Part shown: piece by piece, positions 35,930 to 46,458 of the stretch
How the letters are laid out: every line of letters starts with the position of its first letter
Numbering within the stretch: the stretch's first letter is position 1
Assembly: GCA_036417435.1 (NCBI GenBank)
Contig: CM070902.1
Coordinates: 179,557,945-179,621,944 of the forward strand
Source of the DNA: Inia geoffrensis
Lineage: Eukaryota > Chordata > Mammalia > Artiodactyla > Iniidae
DNA: 64,000 nt
Direction: 5' to 3'
Made by a program: the position numbers and the translations under genes
The notes under the pieces: model-generated
What the model was told of the DNA's origin: nothing
Database searches by the model: none
What the model saw: only the letters and a program-made list of their open reading frames with translations

Positions 35930-37254
35930 ATAATAATTTTTGGCACCAAAAAAGTGAGACACATACAAAGTAACAGAAAAATAAGATCCATAGCTAAGAC
36001 AAAAATCTATCAATAAAAATAAACTGGGGCTTCCCTGGTGGCGCAGTGGTTGAGAGTCTGCCTGCCGACTCAGGGGACGCGGGTTCGTGTCCCGGTCCAG
36101 GAAGATCCCACATGCCGCGGAGCGGCTGGGTCCGTGAGCCATGGCTGCTGGGCCTGCGCATCCGGAGGCTGTGCTCCGCAACGGGAGAGGCCACAGCAGT
36201 GAGAGGCCCACGTACCACAAAAACAACAACAACAACAACAACAAAAAACTGACAAATGCCCAGATGATGGAATTAGTAGATGTAAACTTATAATTCTATT
36301 TCATATATTCAGGAAGGTAGAGGAAACATGTTGAAGAGAAACCAAAAACATTTTTAAAACTCACAATAAAACACCCATATAAAACTTCTAGAGAGGAAAA
36401 AACAATATGAGAGATGAAAATACACTTTGTCTAAAATATATTTAATTGGAGTCCCCAGAGGAGAGGAGATAGGTGGGGAGCAGAAATAAGGACAGATCAT
36501 TTTCCAAATTTAATGAAAACTGTAAAATGCAGATCTAAGAAGTTCAAAGTACTAAGTACAAAAAACATGAAAAAAACTCTCTCAAGGAACATCATAATTA
36601 AATGGCTTAAACCAGTGTTTAAAAGAAGAACTTAAAAGCCTTCAGTGAAAAAAGAAAATTAGGTACAGAGGAGCAAAGAATGGCAGAACTTTCCGCTGGA
36701 AACCGTGTAAGTCAGAAAAAGTAGCACAGAGTCATTAAATTTCTTAAAGGGGAAAAATAAAGAAACCCCAAAACAAAACCCAAACTGTTGAACTAGAATT
36801 CTATATCCAGCAAAAATATCTTTAGGAAGTGAATGCCCCCAAACTGACTTTTCTGGATATATATAAAAGTTGAACAAATTTGTCACCAGTAGATGTGAAC
36901 TATAATAAATTAAAATGTTAAAAGAAGTGCTTCAGGCAAAAGGAAAATGATATCAGATGCAATCTTGATCTACACAATGGAATAAAGAGCAGAGGAAATG
37001 GTAAATATGTGGATGCAAATAAAATATTTTTTCTATTTCTAAATCTATTTAAAATATAATTGACTGTTCAAAGCAAAATAGTAGTTACTCATCATTGGGA
37101 GCTTTATAACACACGTAGAAATAAAATGTATGACAATATTAGCCCAAGTTGGGAGGAGAAACAGAGGTATTTTGTTACAAGACTGTCCTTTAAATGAAGT
37201 GTTAGGTCATTACTTAATGGTGGACCGTGATAAGGATGTATAATATATACTAGA
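35930..37254 (+). mobile_element. HAL1-type LINE (half-L1) remnant
   Basis: Follows the HAL1 order: 'gacaaatgcccagatgatgg', 'ttccaaatttaatgaaaact', 'cagaggagcaaagaatggca', 'gaattctatatccagcaaaa', 'gtgcttcaggcaaaaggaaa', then the 3' region with 'gtagaaataaaatgtatgac'. It carries stops and frameshifts and is interrupted by a CHR SINE at 36027 and a DNA element at 37255. Confidence 0.75.
36027..36245 (+). mobile_element. CHR-type SINE, short form, in HAL1
   Basis: Complete head and body, with a tail of about seven CAA units. Flanking aaactg at 36021-36026 and 36246-36251 is the likely (short) target-site duplication. The HAL1 text resumes directly after it. Confidence 0.95.
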
Positions 37255-37447
37255 GTTTGACAGGCTTTTTCTGTAAAGGACCACACAGCCAATCTCTCAG
37301 CCTTTCTGACCAGCATCTGCTGCAACTGCTCATCTCTGCCATTGCAGCAAAGATGATACTGAGTAAGTTGTGACTGTGCTCCACCAAAACTTTACTCACA
37401 AAGACAGAGAATTAGGCCTGTGTGCTATAATTTGCTGACCCCTGATA
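37255..37447 (+). mobile_element. hAT-like DNA transposon remnant
   Basis: 'ggctttttctgtaaaggacc' at the left and 'taatttgctgacccctga' at the right are the ends of a common mammalian non-autonomous DNA element. A second copy in the other orientation is at 49388-49550. Family name uncertain. Confidence 0.7.
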
Positions 37448-37484
37448 CAGGCACTAAAGTATCTACTTAAAAAAAAATGAGTTA

Positions 37485-39165
37485 AGAAGTTTGTTGGTTA
37501 CAAGTCAATATGTAATAGTCAATTGCATTACTACATAGTAGCAATGATAACCATTCATGAAAATTAAATTTAAAAAACAGCAATACTATTTACAGTAGCC
37601 TCCAAAATATAAATTATTTAGGGGTAGCTTTAAGAAAAAGTGTAGGAGAATGAAACACGAAAACTAAAAAAAATATTGCTGAAGAAAATTAAAGGTCTAA
37701 ACTAATGGAGAGGTATACTGTGTACATGAGCCAGGAGAATCAATATTGTTAAGATGTCCATTTTCCCCAAATTTACCTGTAGGTTCATCATGAATCCCAA
37801 TTGCAATTATAGCAGGGTTTTTAATAGCAATTTATAATCTGATTCTAAAATTTATACAAATATGTAATACATACAAATACATACCTAGAATGTATGTAAC
37901 AACTTTTAAATAAAGAGCAAATTATTGGATATAAACTGTGTGATTTCAAGGCTTATAAGCATACAGGGATCAAAACAGTGTCATGTTGGTGCAAGATTAG
38001 ATAAGCAGGTCAGTGGAACAGAAGAGAGGACAAGAAATAGATATAAATAAGTTTGTTTGTTTCATTCTTTTTAGAGTCCACATATAAACGATATCACATG
38101 GTATTTGTCTTTCTCTGTCTGACTTACTTCACTTAGTATGATAATCTCTAGGTCCATCCATGTTGCTATAAATGGCATTATTTCATTCTTTTTCATGGCT
38201 GAGTAATATTCCACTGTGCATAAGTACCACATCTTCTTTATCCATTCATCTGTCAGTGGACACTTAGGCTGCTTCCATGTCTTGGCTATTGTAAATAGAG
38301 TTGCAACAAACATAGGGGTTTATGTATATTTTCAAACTATGAACTTATGGTTACCAAAGAGGAAGAGGGGGAGGGATAAATTAGGAGTTTGGGATTAATA
38401 TATACACACTACTATATATGAAATAGATAACCAACAAGGACTTACTCTATATCACAGGGAAATAGACTCAACATCTTATAATAACCTATAATGGAAGAGA
38501 ATGTTAACAAGAATATATATATATATATTTATATATAACTGAATCACTTTGCTGTATACCTGAAACTAACACAGCATTGTAAATCAACTATATTTCAATA
38601 AAATTTTTAAAAGAGAAATAGGCCTAAATGTAAGAGTTTAAAACTATAACATTTCTAGAATACTACATGAGGAAAAATATATGGGCCTTGGGTTTAACAA
38701 TAATCTCTTTAAAAACACACAAAAGGCACAAAGTATACAAGAAAAAAATAAGATTCTCAAAGTTGTTAGTAAATGTAAATTAAAATCACATTGATTAGAC
38801 CACTGAATGTAAAATACAATGTCTAAAATTAGGAAGACTTACCATACCACGTATTGGTGAGGGCGTGGAATCATTAGAGCTGTCATAAATTGCTGGTGGT
38901 AACACAGAATGGTATGATTACTTTCACACATAATTTAGACATTTCGTAAAAAGTAAAATATCACTGAACTCCTAGAAATGAAGCCCGTGTTCTCACAAAG
39001 ACTTTTATGTCTTTGTTTGGAATAGCTCCCAAATAGAACCAGCTCAAATATCCATCAAGTAGTGAACAGAAAAACAAACTGTAGCTTATCCACAGAATGC
39101 AATACTACTGTGCAATATTCCCATACAGAGATATGAGCTGCCATTACCTATTTTGTGATCTACAT
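37485..39165 (+). mobile_element. Old L1 ORF2 remnant, interrupted
   Basis: Plus-strand ORF2 text in order: 'gtcaattgcattactacata', 'tattgctgaagaaaatta', 'caatattgttaagatgtcca', 'atcaaaacagtgtcatgttg', and after the nested insertion 'cctaaatgtaagag', 'attggtgagggcgtgg', 'aaatatccatcaagtag'. Many stops and an internal deletion make it non-coding. A younger L1 sits at 38041-38613. Confidence 0.85.
38041..38613 (+). mobile_element. Twin-primed (5'-inverted) L1
   Basis: 38048-38335 is the reverse complement of the ORF2 C-terminal end (codes MWYLCTVEYYSAMKKNEI on the minus strand). From 38336 the 3' UTR runs in plus orientation ('aacttatggttaccaaagag' to 'actatatttcaataaaat'). The 8-bp duplication agaaatag at 38033-38040 and 38614-38621 brackets both parts, so it was one event. 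It sits inside an older L1, which continues on both sides. Confidence 0.88.
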
Positions 39166-39239
39166 AACCAAAAAGCCAAGTATCAATATATAAACTGCTT
39201 TATACTTACAAGGGCTAGGTGAAATACTTACATTTTATA

Positions 39240-39372
39240 AGTAAAGAACTGAAAATAAATTTTGAAAAACGACTTGCTTTAAATAATAAAGCTATTATAA
39301 AGCAAATCTGAGGTTTGAAGCCAACACCAACAAGGCTGAATCCACATTTTCTTATTCACTATGCTGTCTCCT
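39240..39372 (-). mobile_element. MIR SINE fragment
   Basis: 'gtaaagaactgaaaataaat', 'acgacttgctttaaa', 'tctgaggtttgaagccaaca' and 'cttattcactatgctgtctc' follow the reversed MIR order. Confidence 0.55.
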
Positions 39373-39920
39373 AACTGTGTTCGCATTTCTTTTGCTCCTG
39401 TTAGAGTTTCTGCCAGGCAACCAGAGAGACTAAGTCCCTTTATTATGTGAGTTTCTTAATGACTATTAGAGGTCATTAGCGTGACTACTTTTTCAATTTT
39501 GGTAAGCTCGAACAAGTTGTAAACTTTGAGAATCGTTTTCAACATACGTGTGTAGACTGAGAGATAGAGTTGCAGACAGATATGCAAGGACCTAAAGTAA
39601 CTGAAACAAGCTTGAAAAACAGTTGTCGAAAAAAAAATTAATGAGGGATACACGTCGTTCGACATTTGTCCAGATGCATAGATTGTACAACAGCAAAAGT
39701 GACCCTGATGTCAACTAGGGAGTTTGGGTGATGCTGATGTGTCCATGTAGATGTATCCGTTATAACAAATGTACCATCTGGTGGGGATGTTGGCGGTGGG
39801 GGGAAGCTGGCCATGGGTGGGGGGAGGGGTAGATGGGAAACCTCTGTACTTTATACTCAGTTTTGCTGGGAATCTAAAAGGGCTCTAAAAATTAGTCTTA
39901 AAAAATGCACACGTACACAC
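39373..39920. other. No gene seen
   Basis: A G-rich patch at 39780-39835 (ggtggggggaagc, gggtggggggagggg) may form quadruplex DNA. Nothing else recognised. Confidence 0.5.
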
Positions 39921-39937
39921 CAACACATACATATCTT

Positions 39938-40209
39938 AAAAAAAATTTTATTTATTTATTTATTTATTTTTGGCTGTGTTGGGTCTTCGTTTCTGTGCGA
40001 GGGCTTTCTCTAGTTGAGGCGAGCGTGGGTCTCTTACTATCGCGGCCTCTCCCGTTGTGGAGTACAGGCTCCAGACGCGCAGGCTCAGTAGTTGTGGCTC
40101 ATGGGCTTAGTTGCTCTGCGGCATGTGGGATCTTCCCAGACCAGGGCTCGAACCCGTGTCCTCTGTATTGGCAGGCAGATTCTTAACCACTGCACCACCA
40201 GGGAAGCCC
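39938..40209 (-). mobile_element. CHR-type SINE, intermediate form
   Basis: Has the tail module of the long form ('ggctgtgttgggtcttcgtt', 'gctttctctagttgaggcga') joined to the body of the short form ('gcggcctctcccgttgtgga', 'ccagacgcgcaggctcag'). Perfect 17-bp duplication caacacatacatatctt at 39921-39937 and 40210-40226. Confidence 0.93.
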
Positions 40210-40539
40210 CAACACATACATATCTTTGCCAACATAGTTTAGTGGTCTTAGCAGATAAGTGGAATTTCCATAGTTATGTTTATAGCTCTTAAAAGAACCA
40301 ATTTGGAATCCTCAGAGAAATTATAGAATTAAATTTTATGAAATAAACTCCTATCATAATCATTATTATAATTCATAAAACCCATGTTTTTTTTTTTTTA
40401 TAAAGGATGTGGGATATATACATAGTGAGACTACAATAATAGAGATAATGACAACTCAGAAAAATACGATGTTGAAATCTCTTCTAAAACAGTGACAGGC
40501 ATTCCTCTGGGGCCTTTTTTTTTTTTTTAATGTTCTCTT

Positions 40540-40830
40540 TTTTTTTATTGAGAGTTAACTTATATACACTAAGATGCATTATTAGTCTTAAGTGTACAGC
40601 TCCATGAGTTTGACAAATGTATACACCCCTATAATCACCACTCAGATCTTGATGTCCCACCCTTAGTCAATCCCCGCCCCAGAGGCAACCATTGTTCTGA
40701 TTTCTATCACCATGGATTAGCTTTGCTTAAACTTGAATGCCATACGAGTGGAGTCATAACCATGTACTTTATTATATCTGGCGTATTTTGCTTACCCTTC
40801 TGTCTGTGAGGTTCGTCAGGTCACTTCTTT
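40540..40830 (-). mobile_element. Old L1-like segment within the composite
   Basis: 'gtgtacagctccatgagttt', 'gacaaatgtatacacccc', 'ccccagaggcaaccattgtt' and 'ggagtcataaccatgtac' match the reversed 3' region of old L1 subfamilies. No coding capacity. Confidence 0.7.
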
Positions 40831-40920
40831 CTTTTTTTTTGAAAATTAACGTTAACTTTTGATTTTCAGTCAACTATTGTGTATCTTACAGCTCCTTATT
40901 TATGTTTTTTAAAAATCTGT

Positions 40921-41201
40921 TTCTTTTCTTTTGCCTGAGTTGGGTCTTGGTTCCTGCTTTCTCCAGTTGTGGTGAGCAGGGGCTGCTCTTCCTCGTGGTG
41001 CACAGGCTTCTCAGTGCAGTGGCTTCTCTTGCTGTGGAGCACGGGCCCTAGAGTGTGCCGGCTTCAGTAGTTGTGGCTCGTGGGCTAGGTGGTTGTGGTG
41101 CACGGGCTCAGTTGCTCTGCGGCATGTGGGATCTTCCCGGACCGGGGCTCGAACCCGTGTCCCCTGCACGGGCAGGTGGATTCTCAACCACTGCACCACC
41201 A
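40921..41201 (-). mobile_element. CHR-type SINE, long form, 5' end clipped
   Basis: Body and B-box as in the other copies. The head stops at 'ctgcaccacc', without the usual 'agggaagccc', and runs directly into the target-site duplication. The left tail is degraded ('tgttttttaaaaatctg'). Confidence 0.9.
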
Positions 41202-41216
41202 TCCTCTGGGGCCTTT

Positions 41217-42363
41217 CGTGCACAGCCCAGAGTCAGGGGCTGGGAGGCAGACCCCAAGATGGTGGGCCCATCAGGCCAGCTCTCTGAGGCAGGTCTCAGA
41301 GGAGCCCTGCTACGAGGGGCACAGTTTTGAAATAAATCCCATGTCAAAGACTGAAAGAAAAGTTGTACAATGAGGAACAAAGTAGAAGAGGATGATCTTG
41401 AAATATCATTCCTTCAAGATGCCAAAAAGAGCAGGAACCAATAAGAAGAAGAAGGAGGTGAATCCGGAACAAAGAGAAAAGCTGGTCTAAACGTGATTCT
41501 GCGCCAGGAGCCACTTCGGGATGAATCTTACAGACACCACATTCTTGCAGCGGCAAACCTCTGCAGAAGGGATTATTATCTGTCTCCCTTCAGGTGAGGT
41601 GAAGATTCTCAAAATGGCAAATCAAGACCACCCTGGACCTAACGAATCATTTGACACAGTCCTAAATCCAGGGGAAACAGCAGCACAAGGTATTACTTGG
41701 TAGTTGTCGCTTTACCTCCTCTTCAAGCTGTAAAAAGAGATTTGCCGGATTTACCCGGTGGAATCTTATGTAAAAGGCATGAATAATAGACCATGCTTTT
41801 TTAAAAGGAAATGAAAACCTGTATACCTGTGACCCACAGTTCTTTTTCATACTTTTTTAACCCTACACATTTATCCAGACTAAAATATTGGAGCAGGTTG
41901 GTGTTCAAAAACTTTAAAAATATTAAGGTTCAGAAATCAGTGACTCTTTAAGGCTCATATACAAATAATGCATCTATTCCTGGTGTCAGTGATATAACCC
42001 GTGTCCACTGGTAAAAGCTATCTAACCTGTAATCAGATGAAGTAAATGACCTGTAAACATTGTGAAGAAGACATAAATCTTAGTCCTGGATGCAGGTTTT
42101 CAAGAGATTCAATTTTACTGATGTTTCTATAAGTTAATTGAATTTCTCCTTTGAGTTTCTCATTCTACTGTGACAAAAGAAACTGAATTTCAGAAAATTA
42201 AGACTTTCTCTGTTTTACTTTACCTGGGACTCTGGCACCATAGGAATTGTCAGGCGTTGGTCTAAATGTGTGATAACATATTCCATCCCTGCTTGGGCAA
42301 ATCCAGCCGCAAGATCATCATTAGAGTCCACGTAAACCTAAATATTTCTTCTAAGATTTAAAC
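41217..42363. other. No gene recognised
   Basis: 41340-41700 contains short frames (91, 94 and 60 residues) and A-rich, lysine-like codons around 41410-41480 that might be a decayed processed pseudogene; I recognise no parent. The rest is AT-rich unique sequence. Confidence 0.4.
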
Positions 42364-42373
42364 AGCAGCAACA

Positions 42374-42555
42374 TCGGTGCTTTGTGACCACCTAGGGGGG
42401 GTGGGGTAGGGAGGGTGGGAGGGAGATGCAAGAGGGAGGAGATATGGGGATATATGTGTATGTATAGCTGATTCACTTTGTTATACAGCAGAAACTGACA
42501 CACCATTGTAAAGCGATTATACTCCAGTAAAGATGTTAAAAATAAATAAATAAAG
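42374..42555 (+). mobile_element. 5'-truncated L1 3' end
   Basis: Starts 'tcggtgctttgtgaccacct', polypurine tract, 'ctttgttatacagcagaaac', 'ctccagtaaagatg', tail of AAATA units. Perfect 10-bp duplication agcagcaaca at 42364-42373 and 42556-42565. Confidence 0.94.
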
Positions 42556-42565
42556 AGCAGCAACA

Positions 42566-43393
42566 ATGATACTGCAGCCCGTATGCTTCCAAATTCCTGG
42601 TGTCTTTTAGATAGCGTCCGCAAAAAAAAAGGAAGGGGGCTGGAGCCTCCCTTCCACATATAAGTGGGAAGTCCTGCACTTTTCCCTTTTGAGAGTATCT
42701 TCAAGAATTCATTAATCACTTATTATTGTTTTGCCTGGGTATCGTATTTCTGCAGCTCACCTACCTCTCCAATCTCCTCCCTGCCTCAGTTTTCACTTAC
42801 TATTGACAAAATGCTCGCCACACAGTACAAACTAAATGCTGCTTTGTTAAATAACAAATTAACTTTTAGCTATTTCACTCTCAGGAGATCACAGTGGGAC
42901 GTGAAGCTGAAGTATCTCTGTGATCCCTTTCATGCATCGTTGGAAAAGGCATCACGTGTCTGTCCTTCAGTGGTTGCCTGTGACTCTGCAGGTGCTGATA
43001 CTTTGCATTTCCTGATAATCATTTGCCATATTTTCTACTGCAGATGACACTTGGACTAGGTATTCTGGGTTTGCATTTTCTGAGCTACATAAATTCACAA
43101 ACAACTCATTTAGATGAAACAAATCTTGACAATAAGGACTCAGAAAAATACGAGTCTTAAACCTAAACTTCGTTTTTATACTCAAGACTACTATTGGAAA
43201 TACTGCTGTAAGGGGAAAATGATGCTCTTGTTTTACATGGCCCTTCGTTATGAGGAAAAACTGATTAAGTTCCCTGGTTTGCAAACAATTATTTGCTTCT
43301 ATAATGTGAGGGGGAAAAAATCCATAAATAAGGTACAAGAATCTCTATGGGGCAGCTGTCAGGAAACCTTTCCCTTCATTTCAAGCATTCGAT
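42566..43393. other. No gene recognised
   Basis: Open frames of 127 (42664-43047 plus), 133 (43114-43515 plus) and 123 (42967-43338 minus) residues overlap here. None shows a known domain, and the 133-residue frame runs into the L1 piece at 43408. Confidence 0.4.
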
Positions 43394-43407
43394 ATAAGGC
43401 TAGCTTT

Positions 43408-43545
43408 ATTTTCTGTTTTGTTGGTTTTTTTGTTTATTTTACTGGAGTATCATTGATTTCCAATGTTGTGTTAGTTTCAGGTGTGCACCCCAGCGATCAC
43501 TGCAGCCCTGTTTAAAATAGCGAAGACAGGGAAGCGACCTAAATG
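43408..43545 (-). mobile_element. Very short twin-primed L1
   Basis: 43418-43485 is the reversed L1 3' end ('ttactggagtatcattgatt', 'tgtgttagtttcaggtgt'). 43486-43545 is ORF2-end sequence in plus orientation ('gcagccctgtttaaaatagc', 'gaagcgacctaaatg'). Duplication taaggctagcttta (43394-43407) and taaggctagtttta (43546-43559), one mismatch, encloses both. The whole insertion is only 138 bp. Confidence 0.85.
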
Positions 43546-43559
43546 TAAGGCTAGTTTTA

Positions 43560-44563
43560 AAAGTTCCATATCTTCCTCCATGGGACTCGTCCACTCACTA
43601 CACGTGACTAGCTCTTTCACAAGGCCTGGCTGCCAGCTACCTGGGTTGCAAGGCCAAACAACAGATCTTTAATAGCAGTCCAAGCTTGAAGTTTTCGAAA
43701 GAAATATCGGCTTTTTTGTTGCAAATTAAAAAGCTCTTCAGTGGAGAAACTCATTCTGTCTTGCGTTGGTTCTACCTTAATGGTGCACAGGAGGCTCCAG
43801 CAGAAGCCCCCCCACCCCCACCCCCACCCCCCGCCACATCCACTCCTCACTGCAGAGACGCAGACCCATCTCCTTGTGTCTAAAAGTGGCCTCCCCTCCC
43901 CTCTGGGAGAATAACAGAGAGGATGATGCCCAGTGGAAAGATGCTCCCACCCACAAACTGACAATTCTGGGGGAAAGAAAAAATCTCTGTTTAGGACTTA
44001 CTGGAAAGAGAGATTTCATCACAGCAGCAAATGTTCAATCAATTTTCCTTTACTCAGTTTGCTAGAAGACTACAATGGAAAAAAATCTTTATTCACTTTA
44101 TTCAAGTAAAGGCAGTCTGTAGTTCCTCAAAAAGGAACTACTGTTACGTGGAAACAGAAATCCTAGACAGCTTTTCCCTGGAAAATACAGAAGTACAGCC
44201 AGCAGTGGAGAAGGGATTCATAGCAGAGATCTAAGGAATTGCAAAAGGCCAGCAAACATTAACAAACAAACACATATTCTGAGAATGCAATCAGAATAGC
44301 ATACACAGCCTTGGCATGAAAAAGCCAAGAAAATTCTGACAATTTAACCTTGTTAGGAGGGAAACCAATTCTAAATAAGAATGAATATTTCCTCTGAAGC
44401 GTCAGGAGACTTGGTTAGATGAGATGTCCCAAACCCACCCCAGGCAATTCAGTTAAGAAGTGGGTATCCGGTGGGTATGCCATTTCAGAGAACTCATACA
44501 ATGATCATTAAATATATAGTCCACTAAGCTATATCACATAATAAAATGAAAAAAAATAAAAAC
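43560..44563. other. No gene seen
   Basis: Includes a C-rich run at 43809-43834 (five C-runs separated by A), i-motif/quadruplex-prone. Frames up to 115 residues span this run and are composition effects. Confidence 0.5.
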
Positions 44564-44570
44564 AACCCTA

Positions 44571-44932
44571 GGGCTTCCGTGGTGGCGCAGTGGTTAAGAA
44601 TCCTCCTGCCAATGCAGGGGACACAGGTTTGAGCCCTGGTCCAGGAAGATCTCACATGCCACGGAGCAACTAAGCCCATGCACCACAAATACTGAGCCTG
44701 TGTTCTAGAGCCCGCGAGCCACAGCTATTGAGCCCGCGCACCACAACTACTGAAGCCCGCATGCCCAGAGCCCATGCTCCGCAACAAGAGAAGCCACCAC
44801 AACGAGAAGCCCGCACACCGCAACGAAGGTGAGTCCCCACTTGTTGCAACTAGAGAAAGCCTGCGCGCATCAACGCAGACCCAATGCAGCCAAAAGTAAA
44901 TAAATTAAATAATAAATATATTTATTTTAAAA
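44571..44932 (+). mobile_element. CHR-type SINE, long form
   Basis: Head 'gggcttccgtggtggcgcag', body with 'gagcccgcgagccacagct' units, tail 'taaataaattaaataa'. Short duplication aacccta at 44564-44570 and 44933-44939. Confidence 0.93.
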
Positions 44933-44939
44933 AACCCTA

Positions 44940-45844
44940 ACAAGTTAATACAGGAAAGCTAATCAATAAATTGAACTATACTAGTTCTCATGGCTGAGAC
45001 AGTTTTTAGGAATGGGTCCCAGATCAGATTGCTCTAGACCCAACATTAGAACTTCGAGCAGAAGAGGGGTTAATGCCGTTTGGCAAAGGAAGTTTTCCTT
45101 TTCAGCTTTATTTGTACACAGGCCAGAGCTCTGTCTCTGAGCATAGACTAGGGGTCATAAACTCAAATTCCAGGAAATGTTAGTTAGCTAAGAGACTACT
45201 AACATGAGGGGATATAACACATCTGAAGACACTCTAATTAAAAACAGACAAACAAAAACAAGCCAAAAATACTGTGCAATCAAACCAAACACGTGTCCAC
45301 CCTACAAACAGTGGGCACCTCTGTGCCTACTGCTCTATCTGGCTCAGAACGGTGCGAAGTGAGTATTTGGTGTGGACAGTCAGCTCCCCGCTGGTGAACC
45401 ACCCAACACGTTGGAGCTTCCTGCAACAGCTTAATTTCTAGAGAGCAGGAATTGCACTTCGGTCCACAGAGAATTAATAATATACCTCAAAGTGATTTTA
45501 ACATTTAAGGACATTCTGAAGTCTATTCTCTTACCGAAGAAGATGAAGTCTGCATAGAGCCAGCACTCATCCTCGAAATCTTCCTTGTCTGTGTTGATTC
45601 CCTTTGGGCTCACGTTTTGAACCCCTGCCAATGCCTAAGCAGTTCTACTAAATTACGGATAGGTGCCAATTAGCCACTTAAAATTAAAAAAATACTGACC
45701 ACAGCATGTTAATGACAGATGTATTGGAAGGGCTGCCTATAGAAATTGATTACACATGCCATGAATCTTACATAAGCCTCTCAAGAGGCCCTTCTGAAGG
45801 AACATGAGTAAATTCAGCTATTATGGGGATTACGAATGCTTACT
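44940..45844. other. Unique sequence with one weak exon candidate
   Basis: No repeat recognised. See 45535-45634 for the only coding hint. Confidence 0.45.
45535..45634 (-). other. Weak candidate exon, 100 bp
   Basis: On the minus strand the frame ALAGVQNVSPKGINTDKE continues through FEDECWLYADFIFF and ends at TTCG followed by GTAAGA, a good splice-donor match. It is preceded by ..ctgcttag, a possible acceptor without a strong pyrimidine tract. The frame has a stop just upstream, as expected outside an exon. I do not recognise the peptide. About 34 codons without a stop is easily chance, so this is a pointer, not a gene call. Confidence 0.18.
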
Positions 45845-46443
45845 AGTCACCCTCAGTGGTCCATCCAGCTTCCCTGAATGCTTGGTCCCCTGTGCAGGTG
45901 GACAGTGAACTTGATTTGGAAGCTGTGCTGGAAATGCCCCACTGGCCTCTTGAGATCCGCTCTCTACCATTTCCACGTTGCTCTGTGTCCTGGGAGCCTA
46001 GCCTGGGAGAAATACACCAAAGGTCTCCCTTGCTTTCTGGTGTCTGGTTGGATCATCCAATGAAGGGTACTGAAAAAAGATCAGAGGATGGAGAAGCATG
46101 AAGTCCTGGTATTGTTTCCTTGGATCCTCTTGTAATAGTGGCCATGAGTGGGTCACATCCTTCAAGGTCACATCCCTCACATCCCTCAACATCCATCAGA
46201 GACACAACTCCCCTCATGGGATCTTCCTTCAACCAAAGACACAACTCCCCTCAGGGGACCTTCCTTCAACTACAGACACAACTCCCCTCAGGGGACCTTC
46301 CTTCTCCACACAACTCTCTCACTCTCTGGATCCCGGGAATGGACCCCTCTCCTTGCCCCTTGGAGGATCAGAATAGTTATGTCTCCATGGTTACCATCCT
46401 GGAGCATCCCTTTGGCTTCTCCTAAGGGCTGCCCACATCTTTT
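45845..46443 (+). mobile_element. Ancient interspersed repeat, family unnamed
   Basis: Text such as 'tctctggatcccgggaatgg' and 'ctccttgccccttggagg' recalls a well-spread mammalian repeat that I cannot name. It carries the 37-bp tandem array. No coding frame of interest; the 92-, 101- and 100-residue frames are the array read in three frames. Confidence 0.45.
46201..46311. repeat. 37-bp tandem repeat, 3 copies
   Basis: Units start with gacacaactcccctca at 46201, 46238 and 46275. The second and third units are nearly identical; the first has a few differences. 37 is not a multiple of three, so any frame shifts with each unit. Confidence 0.95.
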
Positions 46444-46458
46444 AAAATAGGCCTTATT

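Larger units (their letters stand above)
40518..41201 (-). mobile_element. Composite insertion: SINE plus L1-like 3' flank
   Basis: A 684-bp block flanked by a perfect 15-bp target-site duplication tcctctggggccttt (40503-40517 and 41202-41216). On the minus strand its order is: a CHR SINE lacking about its first 10 bases, an A-rich junction, about 70 bases of other sequence, an L1-like segment, then poly(A). One duplication around all parts argues that they inserted together. The L1-like part may alternatively be the element itself with a captured 5' SINE. Confidence 0.75.
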
